From NCBI RefSeq assembly GCF_001864935.2, contig NZ_CP126267.1:1364001-1428000 (forward strand): a DNA stretch of 64,000 bases, written 5' to 3'. Below the pieces are notes generated by a model. The model was not told where the DNA came from, did not search any database, and saw nothing but the letters and a program-made list of their open reading frames with translations. Of this stretch, positions 32,641 to 39,713 are shown piece by piece. A program made the position numbers and the translations under genes. Numbering within the stretch: the stretch's first letter is position 1; every line of letters starts with the position of its first letter. This stretch comes from Curtobacterium sp. MCBA15_012. Its GTDB lineage: Bacteria; Actinomycetota; Actinomycetes; Actinomycetales; Microbacteriaceae.

Positions 32641-32700
32641 GCACAACGCAAAGCACGTCGCGCCACGTGATTCCGTGGCGCGACGTGCTTCCCGTTGTGC
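32641..32700. repeat. 60-bp type A palindrome, array copy 5
   Basis: It is identical to copy 3 over all 60 positions and lies nearest to the MFS transporter gene's stop, after a GC-rich 86-base stretch. Confidence 0.95.
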
Positions 32701-32786
32701 GCCCGCCCCGGCCAGCGCGACCGCGCGCGGCGATCGCGCCCGCGGCGCCGTGCCGCCCGCCGCGCGCGCCGCGACCGCGCGCCGCC

Positions 32787-34112
32787 CTACCGCTGCCCGA
32801 CGATCGCGGGCATCGGCAGGTGGTGGCGCATCCGCACGGCGAGGTGCAGACCGCCCCGCCGGGCGAGGACGAGCCCCACGACGACCGCCGCCGCTGCCGG
32901 GACGCCCCCGGCGACGACCATGCCGACGTGGGCGCCGAAGTGGTCCACGACCTGACCCATCAGCGGGCCGCCGATCGCCTGCCCGCCGAGCAGCACGAGG
33001 ACGTACAGCGACATCACTCGGCCGCGGATCGCCACGTTCGAGGACAACTGCACGAGCGAGTTCGAGGCGGTCATGAACAGCAGCTGCGACATCCCGACCG
33101 CGACGAGCGCGACCGTGAACGGCGCGATCACCGGGATCGAGCCGGACACCACGAGCAGGACCCCGGTCCAGAACACCCCGCCGACGATCGTGCGGAGCCG
33201 CACCACCGCTCGACGGGTCGACAGCAGCGCACCGACCAGGGCACCGACCGCGACGGCCGAGTTGAACGCGCCGTAGCCCGCGGCGCCGACGTCGTAGACC
33301 TTCGACGCGAACGCCGACAGCAGCACGGGCATGGTCAGGGCGAACACCGAGAAGAACACCATGAGCACGACGGGCACCAGGATGGTCGGCTTCCGCACGG
33401 CGTAGCGGAGCCCCTCGACGAGCTGTCCCTTCGTGCGGGGAGCCGGCGGTGTCCGGTGCAGTTCGGACACCCGCAGGAACCCGAGCGTCACCACCACGGC
33501 GACGCACGCGGTCGCGTTGACGCCGAACGACCACCCGGCCCCGACCGCGACGAGCAGGGCGCCGGAGAGCGCCGGCCCGATCATGCCGCCGAGCTGGAAC
33601 ACGCTCGAGTTGACGCTGATGGCGTTGCGGAGGTGCTGGTGCCCCACGATCTCGGTGACGAACACCTGGCGCGCGGGGTTGTCGATCACGGTCACCATGC
33701 CGACGAGGAACGCGATCACCCAGATGTGCCACGCCTCCACCACCCCGGTCAGGGTGAGCACGGCGAGCAGGGCGGACAGCACCGCGAACGCCCCCTGCGT
33801 GATCATCATCAGCGCACGCTTCGAGAACCGGTCGACGAGCACGCCGCCCCAGAGCCCGAAGAACAGCATCGGCGCGAACTGGCACGCGACCGTGATGCCG
33901 ACCTGCGCGACCGACCCGGTGAGCTGGAGCACGAGCCAGTCCTGCGCGATGCGCTGCATCCACCCCGCGGTCATCGCCACGAGGTTCGTCGCCGTGAACA
34001 GGCGGAAGTTCGGGACGGAGAGCGCGATGAGGGTGTGGCGCCACGGCGGCCGTTCGGCCTGGATCGGGAGGGGTTCGGTGGGGGGAGGGAGGGTCGTCGG
34101 TGACGCACTCAC
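32787..34112 (-). CDS. MFS exporter (EntS/MFS_3-like)
   Basis: The 441-residue protein has 12 predicted helices. WRHTLIALSVPNFRLFTATNLVAMTAGWMQRIAQDWLVLQLTGSV is the opening of the MFS_3/EntS-type exporters, and GGVLVDRFSKRALMM is the loop 2-3 motif A. This branch exports siderophores, macrolides or other small compounds; the substrate is unknown. The N-terminus is Pro-rich and cytoplasmic. The region upstream is a 44-bp tandem repeat ahead of the divergent LysR gene, so expression may be co-controlled. Confidence 0.88.
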   Translation of the reverse strand: MSASPTTLPPPTEPLPIQAERPPWRHTLIALSVPNFRLFTATNLVAMTAGWMQRIAQDWLVLQLTGSVAQVGITVACQFAPMLFFGLWGGVLVDRFSKRALMMITQGAFAVLSALLAVLTLTGVVEAWHIWVIAFLVGMVTVIDNPARQVFVTEIVGHQHLRNAISVNSSVFQLGGMIGPALSGALLVAVGAGWSFGVNATACVAVVVTLGFLRVSELHRTPPAPRTKGQLVEGLRYAVRKPTILVPVVLMVFFSVFALTMPVLLSAFASKVYDVGAAGYGAFNSAVAVGALVGALLSTRRAVVRLRTIVGGVFWTGVLLVVSGSIPVIAPFTVALVAVGMSQLLFMTASNSLVQLSSNVAIRGRVMSLYVLVLLGGQAIGGPLMGQVVDHFGAHVGMVVAGGVPAAAAVVVGLVLARRGGLHLAVRMRHHLPMPAIVGQR

Positions 34113-34205
34113 GGTGGTGGGGCTCCGGATCGTCGGGGGCGGATTCGTACCCGTTCGAAACTACGTCACCGCGGCCCATTCGATCCCCGTATGGTGACTA
34201 TCAGT

Positions 34206-34345
34206 CCATTGCGGAACGCAATGACCGGCGCAGCGTCGACCAGCGCCGGCCATCGCGGAACCCAACGACCGGCGCAGCGTCGACCAGCGCCGGCCATCGC
34301 GGAACGCAACGACCGGCGCACCGCCGACCAGCGCCGCCCGACCTG
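34206..34345. repeat. 44-bp tandem repeat, three copies, ahead of the LysR gene
   Basis: Units starting CCATYGCGGAACGCAAYGAC begin at 34206, 34250 and 34294 (exact 44-bp period), each holding an inverted GGCGC..GCGCC with GTCGAC at its centre. It lies in the promoter gap between the divergent MFS and LysR genes, so it may be a set of regulator binding sites. Confidence 0.88.
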
Positions 34346-34384
34346 AGCGACCTCGACCCACCCTCCCGACCAGATGGAGCCCCC

Positions 34385-35242
34385 GTGCTCGACCCCGTCC
34401 TGTTGCAGACCTTCCTCGCGGTCGCCGAGACCGGGAGCTTCACGGTCGCCGGTCAGCGCCTCGGCATCAGCCAGCCGACCGTCTCCCAGCACGTGCGGCG
34501 GCTCGAGACCGCGGTGTCGCGCACCCTCGTCGCCCGGGACACCCGTGGGGTCGCGCTCACCGACAACGGCGACGCGATGGCGGGCTTCGCCCGGACGATC
34601 CTCGCGGCCCACGCCACGGCTGACGCGTACTTCTCGGGGGCGGCCACCCGCGGTCGGCTCCGGTTCGGCGCGGCCGACGACCTCGCGATCACGCAGCTCC
34701 CGCGGATCCTCCGGGACTTCCGGCGCCTGCACCCGCAGGTGAACCTCGAGCTCACGGTGAACCAGTCCGCCCCGCTCCTGCGCCGGGTGCACGCCGGGCA
34801 GCTCGACCTCGTGTTCATCAAGCAGACCGCGGGGGAGTCGGCCGAGGGCACCCGCGTCGCGACCGACCAGATGGTGTGGATGGCGCAGGACGGCATCGCG
34901 CTCGAGCCCGGCGAACCGGTCCCGCTCATCGCGTACCAGGCCCCGAGCATCAGCCGGCAGATGGCGATCGACGCCCTCGAGGCGGCCGGTCGCACCTGGC
35001 GGATCACCTGCAACACGCGTGACGTGAACGGGGTCCTGGCCGCGGTCCGGGCCGGGATCGGGGTGGCGGTGTTCCCGCACTCGCTCATCCCCGCCGACCT
35101 GGTGAAGGTCTCGCAGCGGCTCGCGCTGCCGGACCTGCCGGCCGTCGACTACGTGCTCATCGCGAACCCGACGGTGCAGCGCGAGCCGATCGAGGCCCTG
35201 ACGAACGCGATCACCTCGCGCGGGGTCGTCCGCGCGGTCTGA
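34385..35242 (+). CDS. LysR-family transcriptional regulator
   Basis: The 285-residue regulator begins MLDPVLLQTFLAVAETGSFTVAGQRLGISQPTVSQHVRRLETAV (winged helix), followed by the LysR effector domain with DLVFIKQTAGES and RDVNGVLAAVRAGIGVAVFPHSLI. GTG was chosen with GGAG five bases upstream; it gives the standard N-terminus. It is divergent from the MFS exporter and separated from it by the 44-bp repeats, so it is a good candidate regulator of that exporter (inference). Confidence 0.88.
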   Translation: MLDPVLLQTFLAVAETGSFTVAGQRLGISQPTVSQHVRRLETAVSRTLVARDTRGVALTDNGDAMAGFARTILAAHATADAYFSGAATRGRLRFGAADDLAITQLPRILRDFRRLHPQVNLELTVNQSAPLLRRVHAGQLDLVFIKQTAGESAEGTRVATDQMVWMAQDGIALEPGEPVPLIAYQAPSISRQMAIDALEAAGRTWRITCNTRDVNGVLAAVRAGIGVAVFPHSLIPADLVKVSQRLALPDLPAVDYVLIANPTVQREPIEALTNAITSRGVVRAV

Positions 35243-35258
35243 CGGCGGGCGCTCCGCC

Positions 35259-36920
35259 CTACGGGGCGACGCCCGGCACGACGCCGGTCCCGGTCACGTC
35301 CGGCAGCGCGATCCCACCAGCACCGAGCAGCGCCGCCGCGAGGGCCCAGAGCAGCACGAGCGTCCCGACCCCGCCGAGCACGGCACCGAGGAGGGCGAGC
35401 GGCCGCTGCCACGTCGTGGTCGGGTCCCGCAGGACGGTCGTCGACAGCACGAGCGCGACGATCCCGAGGGCGATCCCCGTCGCGTGCACGGTCGCCGGCG
35501 CGGTGAACCACCACGCGGCGAGCGCGAGGGTCGCGCCGCCGGTCAGGGCACCGAGCAGGCCGCCCGTGGTCGGCGAGACCGCGGGCCGCCGGTCGGTGCG
35601 CGTGGTCGCGGAACCGGCCGGGAGGCGCGGTGCACGTCCGTCGGTCCGGCCCGCGTGGCCGGGACGGTCACCGGTGCTCGCGTGGTCACCGGTGGACGGG
35701 TGGCCAACCGCTCCCGCGCGCGCACCGAGGGCCCGGCTGCGCGCCTCGGGAGCGGACGTCCGGCCGGCCCGTGGCCCGGACCGTCCACGCCCTCGTCGGG
35801 GTCGAGCGGACCGCGCCGCACGTTCGCTCTCGGGCAGGTCGATCGTCTCGAGGGGCATCGTCGCGACGGAGAGGCCGTCCTCGTCGCCGGGGACCGCCGC
35901 TCCGAGGGCACCGGACGCGTCCGTGTGCGGCACGCTCCGGTGCGCCGCGCCGCCGTCGGGTGCGGTGTCGGCCGTGGTCGGGGTGCTCGTCGGGGGAGCG
36001 AGGACGGCCTCGAAGGACGGCGCCGACTGCTGCTGGTCGCGCGGGGCCTGCGGCGCGATGGGGGCCTGCTGTCGGGCGAAGCGTGCGGGGGTGCGGTAGC
36101 CGATCGGCCCGGTCGGCTCCGGTTCGGTGCCCTCCACGAGGACGTGCTCGAGGCCGGGGACCGAGAACCGCGGTCGGCCGACCGCGGGGTCGAGCCCGCT
36201 GTCGGGCACGGCGACCGGGACCGGTGCCGCCGTCGCCGCACGAGCCGGTGCCGAGCGCTCCCGTGCCGGACCCGGTGCGACCGGGACGCTGTCGGTGGGC
36301 GGGACCCGCACCGCGGGCGAGGTCGGGGCCGGCGGCAGGAGGTCCTGCTGCGGCGGGAAGTCCGGGACGACCACGTCGTCGGCCGAGGGCAGCGCACCCG
36401 GCGCCGCTCCGGCGAGGGCAGCCAGGTCGCTCGCCGGGCTGGCCGGACCGGCGCCCCGGACGGACGCCTCGGAGGTAACGGGGACCGGCCATCCGCTCGA
36501 CGCGACCGTCCCGTGCGGAGCGGCGGGACCGTCCGCTGCGTCGATCGCGGTCGGCACGGCGTGCACGACGGACGGACCGGTGCCGGACGGCAGGTGCGCG
36601 GAGACGGCGGCGCCGACCGGGACCGTGCCGGCCAGGGCAGGAGCGGTGTGCGCGGGACCGGACAGCACGGCGTGCGGCGCGGAACCGTCGCGGGCCGGGG
36701 CGTCGACCGGGGCGCCGGACGTGACGGCCGGGGCGGTGGTGACGACGGCGGTCACCGCGAGGGCACCGGAGGGGCGGGCCGGTCCACCGGGGGTGGGGCG
36801 GGCCTCCAGGCCGGGTGCCGGGGACGTGCCGGACGCGACCTCGTCGAGGGGCGGAGCGGTGACCCAGGCGGGGACCGGGCGGCGGGGCCGGTCCCGGTCC
36901 GACATGCGGTGCGACGCCAC
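35259..36920 (-). CDS. Membrane protein with long disordered Pro/Ala/Thr-rich N-terminus
   Basis: This is a 553-residue protein. The first ~420 residues are low complexity (Ala, Pro, Gly, Thr, Val), with a basic RPRRGRGRSGPRAGRTS patch near 375-395. Three or four hydrophobic helices follow at the C-terminus (GGLLGALTGGATLALAAWWF, GIALGIVALVLSTTV, LALLGAVLGGVGTLVLLWALAAALLGAGG). This is a membrane-anchored protein with an extended cytoplasmic or surface tail; the function is unknown. The GTG (MASHRMSDRDRP) has GGAG six bases upstream and is preferred over the inner ATG. The repetitive tail suggests variation among strains. Confidence 0.65.
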   Translation of the reverse strand: MASHRMSDRDRPRRPVPAWVTAPPLDEVASGTSPAPGLEARPTPGGPARPSGALAVTAVVTTAPAVTSGAPVDAPARDGSAPHAVLSGPAHTAPALAGTVPVGAAVSAHLPSGTGPSVVHAVPTAIDAADGPAAPHGTVASSGWPVPVTSEASVRGAGPASPASDLAALAGAAPGALPSADDVVVPDFPPQQDLLPPAPTSPAVRVPPTDSVPVAPGPARERSAPARAATAAPVPVAVPDSGLDPAVGRPRFSVPGLEHVLVEGTEPEPTGPIGYRTPARFARQQAPIAPQAPRDQQQSAPSFEAVLAPPTSTPTTADTAPDGGAAHRSVPHTDASGALGAAVPGDEDGLSVATMPLETIDLPESERAARSARPRRGRGRSGPRAGRTSAPEARSRALGARAGAVGHPSTGDHASTGDRPGHAGRTDGRAPRLPAGSATTRTDRRPAVSPTTGGLLGALTGGATLALAAWWFTAPATVHATGIALGIVALVLSTTVLRDPTTTWQRPLALLGAVLGGVGTLVLLWALAAALLGAGGIALPDVTGTGVVPGVAP

Positions 36921-37019
36921 TCGTGCTCCTTCGCGTTGTCTGATCCATCGTCAGTTCTATCCGGACGCATGGTCTCGGACGAGCCCCAGTTCCGGGGTCG
37001 TCGGTGATGCCGGGACGCA

Positions 37020-37067
37020 CGAGGGCGGTCCTCCGCCGCGCCGTGACGCTGGGGAGGACCGCCCTCG
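37020..37067 (-). terminator. Hairpin terminator of the NADP-dependent oxidoreductase gene
   Basis: CGAGGGCGGTCCTCC (37020-37034) pairs perfectly with 37053-37067 over an 18-base loop, 20 bases after the stop of the leftward gene. Confidence 0.8.
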
Positions 37068-37086
37068 GTGTGCGGTGCCGGGCCGG

Positions 37087-37734
37087 CTACTGGTCCCGGT
37101 AGCGCTTCGCCTCGGCGAGCTTGCCGCGGAGCTCGTCCGCCGTGAAGCGGGGGCCGTAGCCGGGGGTGTCCCGCTGGATGCGCCAGCCCTCGGCGAGCGG
37201 CCCGGCGTCGACGACGTCGAAGCCGAACTCGTCGATGATCGCGGCCACGGTGCGCTTGGCGTCCTCGTCGTCACCGGCGACCACGAGGGCACGACGGTCC
37301 GGGGTGCCGGCCGGTGAGGCGTCGCCGGTGAGCGCGTCGGCTCCGATGTGGTTGAACGCCTTGACGACGTGCGCGCCGCGCAGGTGGTCCTGCAGGAGCT
37401 CGGCGGTCGTCGTGGTCTCGTCGTCGAGCTGCGCGATGTGTCCGTCGCGCTGCGGGTAGTAGTTGTTCGTGTCGATGACGACCTTGCCGACGAGCGGTTC
37501 GACGGGGATGGTCTCGATCGCCGCGAGCGGGGTGGTGACCACGACGACCTCGCCGGCCGACGCCGCCTCGTCGCGGGTGGCAGCGCGGGCGCCGTCGCCG
37601 AGCTCCGCCACGAGGTCCTGCAGCGTCTCCGGTCCGCGCGAGTTCGCGATGACGACCTGGTGGCCGTGCTGCACCGCGAGGCGTGCGAGCTGGGATCCGA
37701 TGTTGCCTGCTCCGATGATGCCGATGACTGTCAT
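37087..37734 (-). CDS. NADPH-dependent F420 reductase-like oxidoreductase
   Basis: The 215-residue protein starts MTVIGIIGAGNIGSQLARLAVQHGHQVVIANSRGPETL, a Rossmann nucleotide loop followed by a NADP-recognising Asn-Ser-Arg. VVVVTTPLAAIETIPVEPLVGKVVIDTNNYYPQRDG and the KAFNHIGADAL helix match the F420:NADPH oxidoreductase/NADP-binding family. It may reduce F420 or simply use NADP in another reaction; no F420 biosynthesis gene is visible here. Its start is 118 bases from the divergent GNAT gene. Confidence 0.85.
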   Translation of the reverse strand: MTVIGIIGAGNIGSQLARLAVQHGHQVVIANSRGPETLQDLVAELGDGARAATRDEAASAGEVVVVTTPLAAIETIPVEPLVGKVVIDTNNYYPQRDGHIAQLDDETTTTAELLQDHLRGAHVVKAFNHIGADALTGDASPAGTPDRRALVVAGDDEDAKRTVAAIIDEFGFDVVDAGPLAEGWRIQRDTPGYGPRFTADELRGKLAEAKRYRDQ

Positions 37735-37852
37735 GCGGGGTGCAACAGGACGAGCGCCTCGCCATTCCCGCGAGCGGGCCGCGGTGTCCGGTGGGGCCGT
37801 CCGGTCGCCGACGCTGCGACATCGACGGCGGGGTGAGGGGCATGATGGCCGC

Positions 37853-38149
37853 ATGGCCCACGAGTTCCGCGACGAGACCGACCGCGACCGCTACGCGATG
37901 TACGTCGACGGCGTGCTCGTGAGCGTGCTCGACTACCGGGTCGGCGAGGACGCGGTGTCGTTCCCGCACACGTACACGGTGCCGGCGCACCGCGGACACG
38001 GCTACGCGGCGGAGCTCGTCGAGCACGCCGTGGCCGACGTCGAGCGCCGCACCACGAAGCGCATCGTCCCGATGTGCTGGTTCGTCGGCAAGTGGTTCGA
38101 CGAGCACCCCGACAAGGCACCCCTGCTCAGCCGCAGTGCCGCGGACTGA
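37853..38149 (+). CDS. GNAT-family N-acetyltransferase, YidJ/Gcn5-like short form
   Basis: This 98-residue compact GNAT reads RYAMYVDGVLVSVLDYRV and VSFPHTYTVPAHRGHGYAAELVEHAVADV, with the R-G-x-G-x-A acetyl-CoA loop at residues ~50-55, and ends PMCWFVGKWFDEHPD. It matches the short single-domain N-acetyltransferase class (about 90-100 residues). Another ATG eleven bases upstream is out of frame. The gene ends 19 bases before the PhnB-like gene, so the two may be co-transcribed. Confidence 0.8.
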   Translation: MAHEFRDETDRDRYAMYVDGVLVSVLDYRVGEDAVSFPHTYTVPAHRGHGYAAELVEHAVADVERRTTKRIVPMCWFVGKWFDEHPDKAPLLSRSAAD

Positions 38150-38168
38150 GCCCGACCGGGAGGCGACG

Positions 38169-38630
38169 ATGCCGTCCATCACCCCGTTCCTCTGGTACGA
38201 CGACCAGGCCGAGGAGGCCGCGGAGCACTACACGAGCCTGTTCCCGGACAGTCGGGTCGACAGCGTCGCCCGGACGCCCGACGGCACCGCGCTCGTCGTC
38301 GAGTTCACGCTGCTCGGCCGGCCCTACCGCGCGATGAACGGCGGCCCCGGGCACCCGCACACCGACGCGGTGTCCTTCCAGGTCGACGTCGACACCCAGG
38401 AGGAGCTCGACCGCGTCTGGGACGCCCTGCTCGCGGACGGCGGGAAGCCGGTCGCGTGCGGGTGGCTCGTCGACCGGTGGGGTCTGTCGTGGCAGGTCAC
38501 GCCGTCGATGATGGGCGACCTGATGACCGGGAACGGTGACCCGGAGGCGAACGCCCGGGTGTTCGCCGCGATGCGCGACATGGTGAAGCTCGACATCCCC
38601 GCGCTGCACGCCGCGGCGGCGGGTCGCTGA
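38169..38630 (+). CDS. PhnB-like VOC protein
   Basis: The 153-residue protein contains ITPFLWYDDQAEEAAEHYTSLFPDSRV and YRAMNGGPGHPHTDAVSFQVDVDTQEELDRVWDALLADGGK, then CGWLVDRWGLSWQVTP, the signature of PhnB/3-demethylubiquinone-methyltransferase-like VOC proteins. The fold is known but the reaction is not assigned. The ATG at MPSITPF has GGGAGG five bases before; a GTG 11 codons upstream is less likely. Confidence 0.9.
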   Translation: MPSITPFLWYDDQAEEAAEHYTSLFPDSRVDSVARTPDGTALVVEFTLLGRPYRAMNGGPGHPHTDAVSFQVDVDTQEELDRVWDALLADGGKPVACGWLVDRWGLSWQVTPSMMGDLMTGNGDPEANARVFAAMRDMVKLDIPALHAAAAGR

Positions 38631-38717
38631 GGGATCGTCGGAGATGGTCGCCGGTAGGGTGACGGGACCGAACGGCGCCGAGCGGCCGGCGCCGTCAGCG
38701 ACAGGCTGGAGACCGCG

Positions 38718-39188
38718 ATGAGCAGCCCCGGGCCCGACCTCCGAGACGCCTCGATCGGCCGCGCGTACACCGAGCTCTCGCGCATCACCCGACGCGCGAG
38801 CATCCGGGCGCGCGGTGACGACGAGGTCCTCAGCATCGTCGACCAGTCCCTCGTCGACTTCGTCGTCCAGCACCCCGGGTGCATGGCGATCGACATCGCC
38901 CGCTACCTGCGCCTGAACCGGTCGACGATCTCGCGGCAGCTCTCCGGGCTCCTCGCGGCCGGGCTCGTGCGGACCACCGACGGCGGCTCGGGCAACGCCA
39001 AGCCGCTCGAGGCCACCGAGGCCGGACGGACCGCCCTCGAACGGTCGGTGCGCCTGCACCGCGACGCACTCGAGGAGCGGCTCGCCGAGTGGTCCGACGA
39101 CGACGTCGCACTGCTCGCCGGCCTGCTCGAACGGCTCGGCGCCGCGGACGAGGCCGGGCTGCCGATGCCCGGACGCGCGGAGTCGTGA
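38718..39188 (+). CDS. MarR-family transcriptional regulator
   Basis: The 156-residue winged-helix protein has DQSLVDFVVQHPGCMAIDIARYLRLNRSTISRQLSGLLAAGLVRTTDGGSGNAKPLEATEAGRTAL (HTH and wing). An N-terminal helix and a C-terminal helical end would dimerise. It ends eight bases before the metallophosphoesterase start, so the two genes are one operon. GGAGACCGCG lies before the ATG. The ligand is unknown. Confidence 0.88.
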   Translation: MSSPGPDLRDASIGRAYTELSRITRRASIRARGDDEVLSIVDQSLVDFVVQHPGCMAIDIARYLRLNRSTISRQLSGLLAAGLVRTTDGGSGNAKPLEATEAGRTALERSVRLHRDALEERLAEWSDDDVALLAGLLERLGAADEAGLPMPGRAES

Positions 39189-39195
39189 GCCGCCG

Positions 39196-39699
39196 GTGAC
39201 GACGTCGTTCGTCCTGCTCTCAGACACCCACCTGCCGAAGCGCGCCAAGGACCTGCCCCCGGGCCTCTGGGCGGACGTGGACGCCGCCGACCTCGTGGTG
39301 CACGCGGGGGACTGGGTCGACCTGGCGACCCTCGACGCGGTGCAGGGGCGTGCGCGGCGGTTCGCGGGCGTCCGCGGCAACAACGACGGCCCGGAGTTCG
39401 ACGACCGCCTGCCCCTCGTGGCGCGCTTCGCGGTCGAGGACCTGCGCTGGGCCCTCGTGCACGAGACCGGCGCGTCGACGGGCCGGGAGCGCCGAGCGGA
39501 CGCGGCGTACCCGGACACCGACGTGCTCGTCTTCGGTCACTCGCACATCCCGTGGGACACCGTCGCCCCGTCGGGGATGCGGCTGCTCAACCCCGGGTCG
39601 CCGACCGACCGGCGCCGGCAGCCGCACCACACGTGGATGCGGGGCACGGTGTCCGGCGCCGACCTGTCCGTCGAGCTCGTGCGGCTGCCGCCGCGCTGA
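39196..39699 (+). CDS. YfcE-like calcineurin-type phosphoesterase
   Basis: The 167-residue protein carries the metallophosphoesterase motifs SDTHLP (D-x-H), HAGDWVD (G-D), GVRGNNDG (G-N-N-D), and FGHSHIPWDT (G-H-S-H), the complete binuclear metal site of the YfcE/MJ0936 family. It would hydrolyse phosphodiesters of unknown substrate. GTG is the start, immediately after the MarR stop. It converges with the leftward thiamine operon. Confidence 0.9.
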   Translation: MTTSFVLLSDTHLPKRAKDLPPGLWADVDAADLVVHAGDWVDLATLDAVQGRARRFAGVRGNNDGPEFDDRLPLVARFAVEDLRWALVHETGASTGRERRADAAYPDTDVLVFGHSHIPWDTVAPSGMRLLNPGSPTDRRRQPHHTWMRGTVSGADLSVELVRLPPR

Positions 39700-39713
39700 C
39701 GCGTGCCGACGGA

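Larger units (their letters stand above)
31677..32786. repeat. 1.1-kb gene-free array of alternating type A and type B hairpins
   Basis: Five 60-bp type A palindromes start at 31857, 32068, 32271, 32456 and 32641, separated by steps of 211, 203, 185 and 185 bp. Between successive A units is a GC-rich linker (CACGGCGGCTGCGCCG, CGCTCGCGCGGCCGG) and a type B hairpin with arms GGGAGGC/GCCTCCC. A diverged hairpin with 18 perfect pairs opens the array (31728-31767). Open frames crossing it are repeat-coded Arg/Ala/Gly strings and are not genes. The flanking genes (NmrA-like and MFS) converge on the array. Confidence 0.95.

Noticed and set aside
31677..32786. CRISPR array (direct repeats with regular spacing)
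   Set aside because: The intervening parts are themselves repeats (linker and type B hairpin) rather than unique spacers, the repeat is 60 bp, far longer than CRISPR repeats, and no cas gene is near.
31677..32786. Integron-type attC cassette array
   Set aside because: No integrase gene, no recombination core sequence (RYYYAAC), no cassette genes between the palindromes.
31747..34179. Very long open frames on both strands through the hairpin array and MFS region
   Set aside because: They are Arg/Ala/Gly/Thr-rich translations of GC repeats or antisense shadows of the MFS gene, with no recognisable domain.
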